Shown: positions 10,525 through 19,751 of the stretch, in pieces
How the letters are laid out: every line of letters starts with the position of its first letter
Numbering within the stretch: position 1 is the first letter of the stretch
Source of the DNA: Caballeronia concitans
Lineage (GTDB): Bacteria > Pseudomonadota > Gammaproteobacteria > Burkholderiales > Burkholderiaceae
Reading direction: 5' to 3'
Assembly (NCBI RefSeq): GCF_001544615.1
Contig: NZ_FCNV02000008.1
Coordinates: forward strand, 124,001 to 188,000
DNA: 64,000 nt
Position numbers and translations under genes: made by a program
The notes under the pieces: model-generated
The model's database searches: none
Seen by the model: the letters and a program-made list of their open reading frames with translations, nothing else
Told to the model about the DNA's origin: nothing

Positions 10525-10549
10525 TACGGGTATAGCGAAGGAGGCAGCG

Positions 10550-10744
10550 ATGTTCAGCGATCTTCGGCAAGCGGGCCGGTATCTCGGCCAGGCGATGCGC
10601 CTGATGGTCGGCATGCCCGACTACGACGCTTACGTCACGCACATGCAGAACACGCATCCCGACCAGCCGGTGATGACGTACGCGGAGTTTTTCCGCGAGC
10701 GTCAGGAAGCGCGGTACGGGTCGGGGGCGGGGAAGTGTTGTTGA
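10550..10744 (+). CDS. YbdD/YjiX-family small protein (DUF466)
   Basis: A 64-aa protein of the family encoded immediately after cstA or btsT in many proteobacteria and thought to assist or tune the transporter. Recognisable features are the [15 protein letters not shown] stretch, a [17 protein letters not shown] segment and a Gly-rich end finishing in CC. The start at 10550 has a strong AAGGAGG site; an in-frame extension into cstA has no support. A strong hairpin terminator follows. Confidence 0.9.
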   Translation: MFSDLRQAGRYLGQAMRLMVGMPDYDAYVTHMQNTHPDQPVMTYAEFFRERQEARYGSGAGKCC

Positions 10745-10780
10745 GCCAGCTTGCTTTTGTGACTTAGTGAAGGAAGCGGA

Positions 10781-10811
10781 ACGCGACGGTGATGAGCCGT
10801 CGCGTTTTTTT
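10781..10811 (+). terminator. Rho-independent terminator after the cstA operon
   Basis: A nine-base stem ACGCGACGG/CCGTCGCGT with a 7-base loop, followed by seven T. It ends the cstA-DUF466 transcript. Confidence 0.9.
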
Positions 10812-10849
10812 ATTGGGCGTTCGCTTATGCCATTCGGATGAGGGTAAAA

Positions 10850-10870
10850 TGACTAGTCGACGGTGACTAG
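10850..10870 (+). promoter_or_regulatory. TGACTAG direct repeats before the toxin-antitoxin pair
   Basis: TGACTAG occurs at 10850-10856 and 10864-10870, 14 bp apart. The first lies inside an ACTAGT palindrome, and the second abuts the antitoxin ribosome site. The position is right for autoregulation by the antitoxin. Confidence 0.4.
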
Positions 10871-10880
10871 GAGTTTTATC

Positions 10881-11117
10881 ATGGCGGTCAAGCGAGTTTC
10901 GAAATCCGAGTTCAAGGCAAAGGCGCTTGAATATTTCCGGCTCGTGGAATCGACAGGAGAACATATGATCGTGACCGACCATGGGAAGCCGGTGCTTGAA
11001 GTTCGCCGGTATGACAATTCATCGCTCACGCCGCTTGAAGAGCTGCGCGGAAGCGTGCTGTTCTATGACGATCCGTTCGAACCGGTGGGACTGGAAGACT
11101 GGGAGGCGCTCAAATGA
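10881..11117 (+). CDS. Phd/YefM-family antitoxin
   Basis: A 78-aa antitoxin that should bind the promoter through its N-terminal domain and neutralise the toxin encoded next. It starts MAVKRVSKSEFKAKALEYFR, the usual N-terminal helix pattern, and has the family's IVTDHGKPVLEVRRY core strand near residue 32. An earlier GTG at 10863 is possible, but AGGAG before the ATG at 10881 favours that start. The stop overlaps the toxin ATG (ATGA). Confidence 0.87.
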   Translation: MAVKRVSKSEFKAKALEYFRLVESTGEHMIVTDHGKPVLEVRRYDNSSLTPLEELRGSVLFYDDPFEPVGLEDWEALK

Positions 11118-11509
11118 TCGTGTTGGATACGCACGCGCTGCTGTGGTGGGTGAGTGGGGGAGCGCTCAGCAAGCAGGCTCGTGCAGCGATCGAGAGCGAA
11201 TCGAGTGCAGGCGGCGAGATAGTCATCTCGACGATCACCGCATGGGAAATCGCTTTGTTGGTCAAGCGAGGCAAAGTCGGACTATCGATGGACACCGGCG
11301 ACTGGATGGATAAGGTCGCTCGAATCGAAGGAGTGCGGTTCATGCCGGTGGACCGAAGCATCGCGATAAAGTCGGTCGACCTACCGGGCGAGTTTCACAA
11401 CGATCCCGCCGACCGGCTAATCGTTGCGACGGCGCGCGCGCTGGCCGCGCCGCTGGTGACGAGAGACCGGAATATCCGCGCATACGAACACGTCAAGACG
11501 ATCTGGTAG
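11114..11509 (+). CDS. PIN-domain ribonuclease toxin (VapC family)
   Basis: A 131-aa PIN domain, which usually cuts tRNA or rRNA when freed from its antitoxin. The acidic site is intact: Asp5 in VLDTHALLWW, Glu45 in ITAWEIA, and Asp97/Asp100 in HNDPADRLIVATA. Translation is coupled to the antitoxin by a 4-bp overlap. The pair lies between two strong terminators, in a part of the hopanoid locus otherwise unrelated to it, so it is probably a separately acquired module. Confidence 0.9.
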   Translation: MIVLDTHALLWWVSGGALSKQARAAIESESSAGGEIVISTITAWEIALLVKRGKVGLSMDTGDWMDKVARIEGVRFMPVDRSIAIKSVDLPGEFHNDPADRLIVATARALAAPLVTRDRNIRAYEHVKTIW

Positions 11510-11516
11510 GCCAAGC

Positions 11517-11550
11517 AAAAAGGGCGGACGACCCTCAAGCCATCCGCCCT
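11517..11550 (-). terminator. Rho-independent terminator of the ispH-hpnH operon
   Basis: Stem AGGGCGGA/TCCGCCCT (11521-11528 with 11543-11550) with a 14-base loop. Read on the minus strand it is followed by TTTTT. It lies 28 bp past the hpnH stop and also faces the end of the toxin gene. Confidence 0.75.
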
Positions 11551-11577
11551 TCGTGCAACCTGCCGCTCAGGCAACGC

Positions 11578-12732
11578 TCAATGCGCTGCAGCCGCCGTCT
11601 TCGCGCCCTTGTTCTTCTGCGCGCGGCCGATCTCTTCCAGCTTGATCTCCACATGCTTCGAGAACACGTACTCGGCCGGGCGCTGCTTGTCGATCGGCAG
11701 TTCCTTCGCGTACGCGCCTTCGGTGCGCGGGCCGCGCAGCGAAACGCCCAGCGCCTTCAGCGGATGCGCCACCGTGTCCATCACGGCGGTCGCCTCGAAG
11801 CCGCTATGCACCATGCAGTCCGCGCACTTCTCGTAGTTGCCCGTGCCGTACTTGTCCCAGTCGGTCGTATCCATCAGTTCCTTGAAGGTCTTGGCATACC
11901 CTTCGCCGAGCAGATAGCACGGACGCTGCCAGCCGAACACCGTGCGCGCCGGATTGCCCCACGGCGTGCATTGATACGTCTGGTTGCCCGCGAGGAAGTC
12001 GAGGAACATCGCCGACTGGCTGAACGACCAGTTCTTGCCGTTGTTGCCGCGCTTGAAGATTTCGCGGAACAGCGTCTTCGTCTTGTCGCGATTCAGGAAG
12101 TGCTGCTGATCCGGCGCGCGCTCGTAAGCGTAACCCGGCGACACGGTGATGCCGTCCACGCCCATCGGCCCGAGCGTGTCGAAGAACTTCGCCACGCGTT
12201 CCGGGTTCGCGTCGTTGAACAGCGTGCAGTTGATGTTCACGCGGAAACCACGGCGCTTCGCCTCGCGGATCGCCTTCGTCGCCTTGTCGTACACGCCGTC
12301 CTGCGAAACGGAATGGTCGTGCATGTCCTTGTCGCCGTCGAGGTGAACGGACCAGACGAAGTACGGGCTCGGCTCGTAGTCGTCCATCTTCTTTTCCATC
12401 AGGAGCGCGTTCGTGCAGAGATACACGAACTTCTTGCGCTCGATGATGCCCTTCACGATCTGCGGCATCTCCTTGTGCAGCAACGGCTCGCCGCCCGCGA
12501 TGGACACGACCGGCGCGCCGCACTCGTCGACTGCGCCGAGGCATTCTTCGAGCGACAGGCGCTGGTTCAGAATGGGATCCGGATAGTCGATCTTGCCGCA
12601 GCCGTTACACGCGAGATTGCAGCGGAACAGCGGTTCAAGCATCAGCGCGAGCGGATAGCGCTTGTTGCGCGTCAGGTGCTGCTTGAAGATGTAGGCGCCT
12701 ACGCGGGCCTTCTGGAGCATCGGAATAGACAA
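11578..12732 (-). CDS. hpnH: Radical SAM adenosylhopene synthase HpnH
   Basis: HpnH attaches a 5'-deoxyadenosyl group to hopene, the first step in making C35 hopanoids. The 384-aa protein has the radical-SAM cluster motif with Cys38, Cys42 and Cys45 in FRCNLACNGCG, a SIAGGEPLLH strand, and C-terminal Cys residues in YEKCADCMVHSG. I use a TTG start at 12732: GGAGAGG lies just upstream, and it gives the family N-terminus beginning SIPMLQKARVGAY. The ATG at 12771 would add 13 residues and run into ispH. It follows ispH by 13 bp, so precursor supply and side-chain addition are co-expressed. Confidence 0.94.
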   Translation of the reverse strand: MSIPMLQKARVGAYIFKQHLTRNKRYPLALMLEPLFRCNLACNGCGKIDYPDPILNQRLSLEECLGAVDECGAPVVSIAGGEPLLHKEMPQIVKGIIERKKFVYLCTNALLMEKKMDDYEPSPYFVWSVHLDGDKDMHDHSVSQDGVYDKATKAIREAKRRGFRVNINCTLFNDANPERVAKFFDTLGPMGVDGITVSPGYAYERAPDQQHFLNRDKTKTLFREIFKRGNNGKNWSFSQSAMFLDFLAGNQTYQCTPWGNPARTVFGWQRPCYLLGEGYAKTFKELMDTTDWDKYGTGNYEKCADCMVHSGFEATAVMDTVAHPLKALGVSLRGPRTEGAYAKELPIDKQRPAEYVFSKHVEIKLEEIGRAQKNKGAKTAAAAH

Positions 12733-12745
12733 TTGTGTCCTCTCC

Positions 12746-13717
12746 TTATTCTTCGCGAATCGCCGTTGCATCTGCTGCCGACAACGCGGCGAGCGGCTGC
12801 AGGAGCTTCGCGGGGAGTTTGAATTCGACCTTTTCCTCGCGGCCGTTCATCGTCGTGACTTCGACGTGGCCAAAGGCGCGCAGGGCATCGATCACATGTT
12901 CGACCATTTCTTCGGGCGCCGAAGCGCCGGCCGTGATGCCGACCGTCTGCGCATGCGCAAACCATTCGGCCTTGATCTCGGAACCGTCCGCGACGAGATA
13001 GCTCGGCACGCCGCTTTCGGCGCCGATTTCCCGCAGGCGGTTGGAATTGGAACTATTGGTGGCGCCGACCACGAGCAGCACGTCCACCTCAGTGGACAGC
13101 TCGCGCACGGCGGCTTGGCGATTCTGCGTCGCGTAGCAGATGTCGCGCGTGTCGGGACCGACGATATCCGTGAAGCGGCGCTGCAAGGCGTCGATGATGC
13201 CGCGCGTGTCGTCCACGGAAAGCGTCGTCTGCGTGACGTAGGCGACGGGCGTATCGGCGGGAAGCGCCAGAGTCTGCACTTCGGCTTCGCTCTGCACGAG
13301 CACGACCTTGCCGGGAATCTGGCCGATCGTGCCTTCTACTTCCGGATGTCCCGCGTGGCCGATCAGAATCAGCGTGCGGCCCTGCGATACATACTGCCGG
13401 CCTTGCACATGCACCTTCGTGACGAGCGGGCAGGTGGCGTCGAGCACATCGAGGCCGCGCGCATCGGCATCGCGCTCGACGCTCTGCGCAACACCATGCG
13501 CGCTGAAAATGGCGACTGCGCCGTGCGGCACTTCATCGAGTTCCTCGACGAAACGCGCGCCTTTGCCCCGCAAGTTGTCCACGACGTGCCGGTTATGCAC
13601 GATCTCGTGGCGCACGTACACGGGTGCGCCGTGCCGTTCGAGCGCACGATCGACGATCTCGATCGCACGGACCACGCCCGCACAAAAACCGCGGGGTTGA
13701 GCAAGGATGATACGCAT
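12746..13717 (-). CDS. ispH: 4-hydroxy-3-methylbut-2-enyl diphosphate reductase IspH
   Basis: The last enzyme of the MEP pathway, reducing HMBPP to IPP and DMAPP with a [4Fe-4S] cluster. The 323-aa protein has the cluster ligands Cys12, Cys96 and Cys194 and the substrate histidines His41, His74 and His124, plus the NSSNS diphosphate-binding motif. Its operon with hpnH suggests a copy devoted to isoprenoid supply for hopanoids. Burkholderiaceae often carry a second, housekeeping ispH elsewhere, which cannot be checked here. Confidence 0.95.
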   Translation of the reverse strand: MRIILAQPRGFCAGVVRAIEIVDRALERHGAPVYVRHEIVHNRHVVDNLRGKGARFVEELDEVPHGAVAIFSAHGVAQSVERDADARGLDVLDATCPLVTKVHVQGRQYVSQGRTLILIGHAGHPEVEGTIGQIPGKVVLVQSEAEVQTLALPADTPVAYVTQTTLSVDDTRGIIDALQRRFTDIVGPDTRDICYATQNRQAAVRELSTEVDVLLVVGATNSSNSNRLREIGAESGVPSYLVADGSEIKAEWFAHAQTVGITAGASAPEEMVEHVIDALRAFGHVEVTTMNGREEKVEFKLPAKLLQPLAALSAADATAIREE

Positions 13718-14133
13718 GTTCGAACGAACTCCGACTGGCGCGGGTTTCGGATAATCGGGCGGCTAACGCGCGCTTTCGCTGTTGGAACCGCGCACGCAAT
13801 TGGCATGCGACGGCTCCGGAAAGCAACCGGAAGAAGGTCCGGTAATTCTGTCTGCTCGCCGAAGTTGACCGTGTATTCTAACGCGTTCCCTTTTTTAGCG
13901 CTTGCCAGACGGCCTGTCTCGAACACGCCGCCGCGTATGCGTCGGATGCACGAAATACGGGCATCGACGGAAGTCTTTAAACTATCGGTCGCCCGGGATG
14001 CCGCGCAATGGCTCGCTGCGGCCCGCCGCCATCCCGAACGCACTTGCGCTGCGCTCCCGCTCGCGCATCCCCGGTTCCATGAGGCCGCGCTCACACGGAC
14101 GCGGCTTCGTTCATCGTCGTTTCCTGTCTATCC
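13718..14133. other. 416-bp divergent intergenic region, ispH/hpnB
   Basis: This gap must hold the promoters for ispH-hpnH (leftward) and hpnB (rightward). I see a T-rich patch at 13890-13897 and an isolated TTGACC at 13865, but no convincing pair of promoter boxes, hairpin or coding frame. Confidence 0.5.
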
Positions 14134-15336
14134 ATGCTACTGATCGCCTGGCTGTCTCTGCTCATCTGGATCGTGCTGCTCTTCGCGCGCGGCGGTTTCT
14201 GGCGCGCACAGCCCGCGCCCGCGCTGTCCGCCGCGACCGTCCATGCCGTCGGCAATGCCGAAATCGCGCGGCGCGGCGCGTGGCCCGCGCTCGTCGCGGT
14301 CGTGCCGGCGCGCAACGAGGCGGATGTCATCGGCCGCGCGGTCGGCTCGCTCTTGAAACAGGACTATGCGGGCGCGTTCCATGTGGTCGTCGTCGACGAT
14401 CACAGCACCGACGACACCGCCGCCGCCGCGCTCGCCGCCGCCCGCGATCTGGGACTGGAGGACCGCCTGACCGTGCTGACGGGCAAGCCGCTGCCGCCCG
14501 GATGGTCGGGCAAGGTGTGGGCGCAGTCGCAGGGCATCGAGGCGATCGACGAGCTCGGCTTGCCCGCCGAATTCCTGCTGCTCACCGACGCGGACATCTA
14601 CCATCCGGCCGATGCCGCGACGCAACTCGTCGCGCGCACGATTCTGGAAGATCGCGATCTCGTCTCGCTGATGGTGCGGCTGCGCAGCGATTCGCCTTGG
14701 GAAAAGGCGCTGATTCCCGCGTTCGTGTTTTTCTTCGCGAAGCTGTATCCGTTCGCGTGGGTCAACGACACCAAAAAGATGACGGCGGGCGCGGCGGGCG
14801 GCTGCATGCTCGTGCGGCGCGCGGCGCTGGTGGAGGCGGGCGGCATCGAGTCGATTCGCCGCGAATTGATCGACGATTGCAGTCTCGCGCTGCGCATCAA
14901 GCATCGCAAGGGTCGGGCGGATGCGCGCCCGATCCGTCTCGATCTCGCCGAAGGCAGCGAATCGCTGCGTCCTTATGACGACTGGCGCGAGATCTGGAAC
15001 ATGATCGCGCGCACGGCGTTCACGCAGCTGCGCTACTCGCCGCTGCTGCTGGCGGGCACGGTGCTGGGGATGGCGGTGATCTATCTCGTGCCGCCGGCGT
15101 TCTCGCTCGTGTGGGGCGCACGCGCGTGGCCCGCGTGCGCGGCGTGGGCGATGATGTGCGTCGCCTACGGACCGATGCTGCGTTATTACCGCCGCTCGCT
15201 GCTGTGGGCGCCGCTGTTGCCGCTCGTCGCGCTGTTCTATGTATCGGCGACGATCGGATCGGCGGTGCGTTACTGGAGCGGCAAGGGCGGGCAGTGGAAG
15301 GCGCGCGTGCAGGCGCCGACGCAGGAAAATTCTTGA
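14134..15336 (+). CDS. hpnB: Hopene-associated glycosyltransferase HpnB
   Basis: A 400-aa family-2 glycosyltransferase of the hopanoid-locus type. An N-terminal helix (1-18) is followed by a GT-A domain with VVPARNEADVIGRAV, a VVVDDHSTDD nucleotide-sugar motif near residue 87, and the metal-binding TDADIYHP (Asp152, Asp154). Two or three membrane helices lie at about 305-385. It is membrane-bound with a cytoplasmic catalytic domain. The sugar it transfers is not established from sequence. It stands alone between ispH (divergent) and a convergent hypothetical gene. Confidence 0.9.
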   Translation: MLLIAWLSLLIWIVLLFARGGFWRAQPAPALSAATVHAVGNAEIARRGAWPALVAVVPARNEADVIGRAVGSLLKQDYAGAFHVVVVDDHSTDDTAAAALAAARDLGLEDRLTVLTGKPLPPGWSGKVWAQSQGIEAIDELGLPAEFLLLTDADIYHPADAATQLVARTILEDRDLVSLMVRLRSDSPWEKALIPAFVFFFAKLYPFAWVNDTKKMTAGAAGGCMLVRRAALVEAGGIESIRRELIDDCSLALRIKHRKGRADARPIRLDLAEGSESLRPYDDWREIWNMIARTAFTQLRYSPLLLAGTVLGMAVIYLVPPAFSLVWGARAWPACAAWAMMCVAYGPMLRYYRRSLLWAPLLPLVALFYVSATIGSAVRYWSGKGGQWKARVQAPTQENS

Positions 15337-15351
15337 GGCGTGCCGGGCGCG

Positions 15352-15924
15352 TCAGCGCTTGGTCAGCATTGCGTATAGCTCGACGACCATATCCGGCGAG
15401 AACGTGAACGGCACCCAGCCGTGTCCGGTGTGCCGCATGATGAGCAGGCGGTCGCCGTTGGCGTGCTTCTGCACCGCCATGACCGGATTCTTCGTCGCCG
15501 CGAAGCGCCAGCCGGGCGCGACGCCCATCGGCTGCTCCGCCGACATCGACGCCCGCACATTCGACAACTCCTGAATCAACTCGGACACGCCTTCGGGACT
15601 CAGCAGCACCGACTTGCCCGCGATGCTCATCTCGATCGCATTGCGGTCGGGCCGCGAAACGGTGAGCGTGGGCGGGGCTTCGGGTTCGGCCCGAGCTTCG
15701 GGTTGCGCTTCGGCTTCCGCAGCCGGCTTCAGTTCTTTCGGCTCCGCCGGCACGCCGACCTGCTCGCCATCGGTCGCGCGATAAGGCAGCGGCGCGGGGG
15801 CGTCGTTAGGCGTCGATTCATCGGTTGATACGACAGCAGGCGAAACGGCAGCGGGACGGGCGGCGGACTGGAGGAGCGCATCGAGGCTCGACTCCAGCGC
15901 GCCGAGCTGGTCATGTAGGTTCAT
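15352..15924 (-). CDS. Conserved hypothetical protein
   Basis: A 190-aa protein I do not recognise. Residues 1-30 look helical (MNLHDQLGALESSLDALLQ). About 31-95 is a Pro/Ala/Glu-rich linker. The C-terminal 90 residues form a compact mixed alpha/beta region with IEMSIAGKSVLLSPEGVSEL and GDRLLIMRHTGHGWVPFTF. There is no signal peptide or membrane helix. The frame is open further upstream, but the ATG at 15924 starts the ordered part; no strong ribosome site supports either start. It is convergent with hpnB. Confidence 0.7.
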   Translation of the reverse strand: MNLHDQLGALESSLDALLQSAARPAAVSPAVVSTDESTPNDAPAPLPYRATDGEQVGVPAEPKELKPAAEAEAQPEARAEPEAPPTLTVSRPDRNAIEMSIAGKSVLLSPEGVSELIQELSNVRASMSAEQPMGVAPGWRFAATKNPVMAVQKHANGDRLLIMRHTGHGWVPFTFSPDMVVELYAMLTKR

Positions 15925-16148
15925 GCGAATGTGTATGTCTTGCGAGGCTGGCAGCGAGGCAACGATTTTAACCGCTCGTCTGCGGCTGAGCCGCCACACG
16001 TTGTAACCAAATGCTTGAGGAAGGCGGATAGGACGACGCGAGCGCGTCTTTCGAGAAGGAGGCGCGCCGCATCGTCCGAAAGAAAGCCGGACGACGCGGC
16101 GCGATACACGCGAGACCGGACGGCCCGCGCGCCTTGCAGCGTCAAGCG

Positions 16149-18395
16149 TTACTTCCCCTGCACTTGCGACAACACGGCGTTGAACGTCTTGCTCGGACGC
16201 ATCACCGCTTCGAGCTTCGCATCTTCCGGCTTGTAATAGCCGCCGATGTCCGCTTCGGCGCCCTGCACGACGGTCAGTTCCTCGACGATCTTCTGCTCGT
16301 TCTCAGCCAGGCTCTTCGCGAGCGGCGCGAAGAACGCGGCGATTTCGCGGTCTTCCGACTGACCCGCGAGTTCCTGCGCCCAGTACATCGCGAGATAGAA
16401 CTGGCTGCCGCGGTTATCGAGCTGACCGGCCTTCGGCGACGGGCCCTTGTTGTTGTCGAGCAGCTTGCCGGTGGCAGCGTCGAGCGCCTTCGCGACGAGC
16501 TTGGCCTTCGCGTTGTTGCTCTTGATGCCCAGCTCTTCCAGCGAAACGGCCAGCGCAAGGAACTCGCCCAGCGAGTCCCAGCGCAGGTGGTTTTCCTGCA
16601 CGAGCTGCTGCACGTGCTTCGGCGCCGAGCCGCCCGCGCCCGTTTCGTACAGGCCGCCGCCCGCCATCAGCGGAACGATGGACAGCATCTTCGCGCTCGT
16701 GCCGAGTTCCATGATCGGGAACAGGTCGGTCAGATAGTCGCGCAGGATGTTGCCGGTGACCGAGATCGTGTCCAGACCGCGAATGACGCGCTCGAGCGTG
16801 TAACGCATGGCGCGCACTTGCGACATGATCTGGATGTCGAGGCCTTCGGTGTCGTGATCCTTCAGGTACGTCTCGACCTTCTTGATGAGTTCGGCTTCGT
16901 GCGGACGATACGGGTCGAGCCAGAACACTGCCGGCGTGCCCGAGTTGCGCACGCGCGTGACGGCGAGCTTGACCCAGTCGCGAATGGGCGCGTCCTTCAC
17001 GAGGCACATGCGCCAGATGTCGCCTTGCTCGACTTCCTGCGTGAGCGCTTCGAGCACTTCGTTCGTGGCGTTATCGACGATACGCGCCGTGCCGTCTTCC
17101 GGAATCTCGAAAGTCTTGTCGTGCGAGCCGTATTCTTCGGCCTTCTGCGCCATCAGGCCGACGTTCGGGACCGTTCCCATCGTACGCGGATCGAAAGCGC
17201 CGTTGGTCTTGCAGAAGTTGATGATTTCCTGATAGATGCGCGCGAACGTGCTTTCCGGAATCAGGCACTTCGTGTCTTGCGGACGGCCGTCGGCGCCCCA
17301 CATCTTGCCGCCGGCGCGGATCATCGCGGGCATGGAGGCATCGACGATGACGTCGTTCGGTGCGTGCAGGTTCGAGATGCCCTTCGCGGAATCGACCATG
17401 GCGAGCGCCGGGCGATGTTCGTGGCAAGCGTGCATGTCGCGGATGACTTCATCGCGCTGGGAATCCGGCAGCGACTCGATCTTCGAGTACAGATCCACGA
17501 GGCCGTTGTTCACGTTCACGCCGAGTTCTTCGAAGAGCTTCGCGTGCTTGGCGAACGCGTCCTTGTAGAACACCTTCACGGCGTGACCGAACACGATCGG
17601 GTGCGAGACCTTCATCATGGTCGCCTTCACGTGCAGCGACAACATGACGCCGGTCTTGCGCGCGTCTTCCATCTGGTCTTCGTAGAACGCGACGAGCGCC
17701 TTCTTGCTCATGAACATGCTGTCGACGATCTCGCCGTCCTGCAGCTTGACTTTCGGCTTCAGCACGATGGTCTTGCCGCTCTTCGTCACGAGTTCCATGC
17801 GCACTTCGCGCGCGCCGTTGTTCGTGATGGACTTTTCGCCGTGATAGAAGTCGCCGTGCTTCATGTGCGCCACGTGCGTGCGCGAAGCCATGCTCCATTC
17901 GCCCATGCTGTGCGGATGCTTCTTCGCGTAGTTCTTGACGGCGAGCGGCGCGCGGCGGTCCGAGTTGCCTTCGCGCAGAACCGGGTTCACCGCGCTGCCG
18001 AGGCACTTCGAATAGCGTTGCGCGATGGCCTTTTCTTCGTCGTTCTTCGGCTCTTCGGGATAGTTGGGCACCTTGTAGCCCTTGCCCTGCAGTTCCTTGA
18101 TCGCGGCGACCAACTGCGGCACCGACGCGCTGATGTTCGGCAGCTTGATGATGTTGGTGTCGGGCAACTGCGTGAGGCGGCCGAGTTCGGCGAGGTTGTC
18201 GGGCACGCGCTGGTCTTCGGTCAGGAATTCGGGGAATTCGCCGAGGATGCGGCCTGCGAGCGAGATGTCGCTCGTTGCGACGTTGACGCCGGCGGGCGTG
18301 GTGAAGGTGCGGATGATCGGCAGAAAGGCGCTGGTTGCGAGCAGCGGAGCTTCGTCGGTCAGGGTGTAGATGATGGTGGGTTGCTGGTTACTCAT
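16149..18395 (-). CDS. icd: Monomeric NADP-dependent isocitrate dehydrogenase
   Basis: Converts isocitrate to 2-oxoglutarate with NADP in the TCA cycle. The 748-aa length and the sequence (SSNQQ-like start, [16 protein letters not shown], the substrate loop around [24 protein letters not shown], and [16 protein letters not shown]) are those of the monomeric class, unrelated in fold to the dimeric enzyme. The ATG at 18395 matches the family N-terminus ([17 protein letters not shown]); the open frame reaches 18458 without support. A complementary open frame covers most of the gene and is a GC-bias artefact. Confidence 0.96.
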   Translation of the reverse strand: MSNQQPTIIYTLTDEAPLLATSAFLPIIRTFTTPAGVNVATSDISLAGRILGEFPEFLTEDQRVPDNLAELGRLTQLPDTNIIKLPNISASVPQLVAAIKELQGKGYKVPNYPEEPKNDEEKAIAQRYSKCLGSAVNPVLREGNSDRRAPLAVKNYAKKHPHSMGEWSMASRTHVAHMKHGDFYHGEKSITNNGAREVRMELVTKSGKTIVLKPKVKLQDGEIVDSMFMSKKALVAFYEDQMEDARKTGVMLSLHVKATMMKVSHPIVFGHAVKVFYKDAFAKHAKLFEELGVNVNNGLVDLYSKIESLPDSQRDEVIRDMHACHEHRPALAMVDSAKGISNLHAPNDVIVDASMPAMIRAGGKMWGADGRPQDTKCLIPESTFARIYQEIINFCKTNGAFDPRTMGTVPNVGLMAQKAEEYGSHDKTFEIPEDGTARIVDNATNEVLEALTQEVEQGDIWRMCLVKDAPIRDWVKLAVTRVRNSGTPAVFWLDPYRPHEAELIKKVETYLKDHDTEGLDIQIMSQVRAMRYTLERVIRGLDTISVTGNILRDYLTDLFPIMELGTSAKMLSIVPLMAGGGLYETGAGGSAPKHVQQLVQENHLRWDSLGEFLALAVSLEELGIKSNNAKAKLVAKALDAATGKLLDNNKGPSPKAGQLDNRGSQFYLAMYWAQELAGQSEDREIAAFFAPLAKSLAENEQKIVEELTVVQGAEADIGGYYKPEDAKLEAVMRPSKTFNAVLSQVQGK

Positions 18396-18590
18396 CGCTA
18401 GTCTCGACATCCAGAAACGGGTTGGGAAGGAAGCCGCCGGTCGGCAGCACGCCGGCATCAGTCCGCTATTTTGCCTGATTTTGGAGGCAAGGCGTGCAAA
18501 AGAAGGGGCGCCGTCGGCCCTGAAACGACAGTTTTTCTTTGAATATCAGGCACTTAATATTTTTTAAGTCTTATACAAGAGTTGTGTTTT

Positions 18591-19601
18591 TTAAGCGCTC
18601 AAATAGCCGTTCGCGCGAAACCAGTCCAGCGCGTCCTTCAGACCTTGCGCGTACGGCCGCGCCCGATACCCCAGCTCCCGCTCCGCCTTCGCCGACGTGA
18701 AGTACATCTTGTTCTTCGACATGCGCAGGCCGTCCACGGTCACGAACGGCTCCTTGCCGCTGATTTTCGCGTACAGCTCCGCGCCGATCGCCAGCGGGTA
18801 AAGCGGCCCGCGCGGCAGTTTGACGGTGGGCGGCTTGCGGCCGACGAAGCCCGCGATGTCCGCGAGCATCTGCTGGAGCGGCAGATTTTCGCCGCCGAGG
18901 ATGTATCGCTCGCCGATGACGCCGCGCTCCAGCGCGAGGAAGTGGCCGTTCGCGACGTCGTCGACATGCACGAGGTTCAGGCCCGTATCCACGAACGCGG
19001 GTATCTTGCCCGTCGCCGCTTCCACGATGATGCGCCCGGTCGGTGTCGGGCGCACGTCGCGCGGGCCGATGGGCGTCGACGGATTGACGATCACCGCGGG
19101 CAGCCGATCGTTCGCGATCATGCGCTCGACCGCGCGCTCGGCCAGCACCTTGCTGCGCTTGTACGCGCCGATGGTGCTCGCCGCGTCCGAGGGCTTCGTC
19201 TCGTCGACGATCGCGCCCGAGCTCGTCACCTTCAGCGTCGCGACGCTGCTCGTGTACACGATGCGCTCGACGCCTTCCGCGAGCGCCGCGCGCATCGTCG
19301 CTTCGGTGCCCTGCAGGTTCGCGCGCTCGATCTCGCTGGGATCGGGCGCCCAGATGCGATAGTCGGCCGCGACGTGGAACAAATAGCGCACGCCCTTGAG
19401 CGCGGCGCGCATCGACACTTCGTCGCGCATGTCGCCGACCACGATCTCCGCATCGAGCGATTCGACGTTCTTGCGCGGACTCGTCGCGCGAACGAGCACG
19501 CGCACGTCGAAACCGCGTTCGATGGCAAGCCGCGCAACCGCGGACCCGACGAAACCCGAAGCGCCGGTGACGAGCACGCGGGAGCCGGAAAAATCAGTCA
19601 T
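18591..19601 (-). CDS. hpnA: Hopanoid-associated sugar epimerase HpnA
   Basis: A 336-aa extended SDR enzyme found in hopanoid loci and thought to shape the polar side chain. It has the NAD-binding GASGFVG (13-19), a VVGDMRDEVSMRAAL strand, the TSS and YKRSK catalytic motif (YxxxK), and a GDNLVHVDDVA-type substrate segment. GAGGTAACA precedes the ATG at 19601. It is upstream of icd on the same strand but separated by 195 AT-rich bases, so the two are probably independent. Confidence 0.92.
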   Translation of the reverse strand: MTDFSGSRVLVTGASGFVGSAVARLAIERGFDVRVLVRATSPRKNVESLDAEIVVGDMRDEVSMRAALKGVRYLFHVAADYRIWAPDPSEIERANLQGTEATMRAALAEGVERIVYTSSVATLKVTSSGAIVDETKPSDAASTIGAYKRSKVLAERAVERMIANDRLPAVIVNPSTPIGPRDVRPTPTGRIIVEAATGKIPAFVDTGLNLVHVDDVANGHFLALERGVIGERYILGGENLPLQQMLADIAGFVGRKPPTVKLPRGPLYPLAIGAELYAKISGKEPFVTVDGLRMSKNKMYFTSAKAERELGYRARPYAQGLKDALDWFRANGYLSA

Positions 19602-19751
19602 TGTTACCTCTTGGAAATGGCCTTGCTGCGGGCTTTCGGAACAAGTTCCGCGCGAAAACGGCCGCTTCGATTACCCGCCCGAGCCCATGTGACAAGGCGT
19701 TGCGGCTCGTGCTAAGGTCCGTGCCTGCTGCGGGGCGCGCGGCCCCGAAAA

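Noticed and set aside
8368-10614. 748-aa open frame opposite cstA
   Set aside because: Arg/His/Asp-rich shadow of a high-GC membrane protein gene; no domain, no ribosome site.
12866-14143. 425-aa open frame opposite ispH
   Set aside because: Composition is that of an antisense shadow, and ispH is complete on the other strand.
16134-18401. 755-aa open frame opposite icd
   Set aside because: Complementary shadow caused by GC-rich third positions; icd matches its family end to end.
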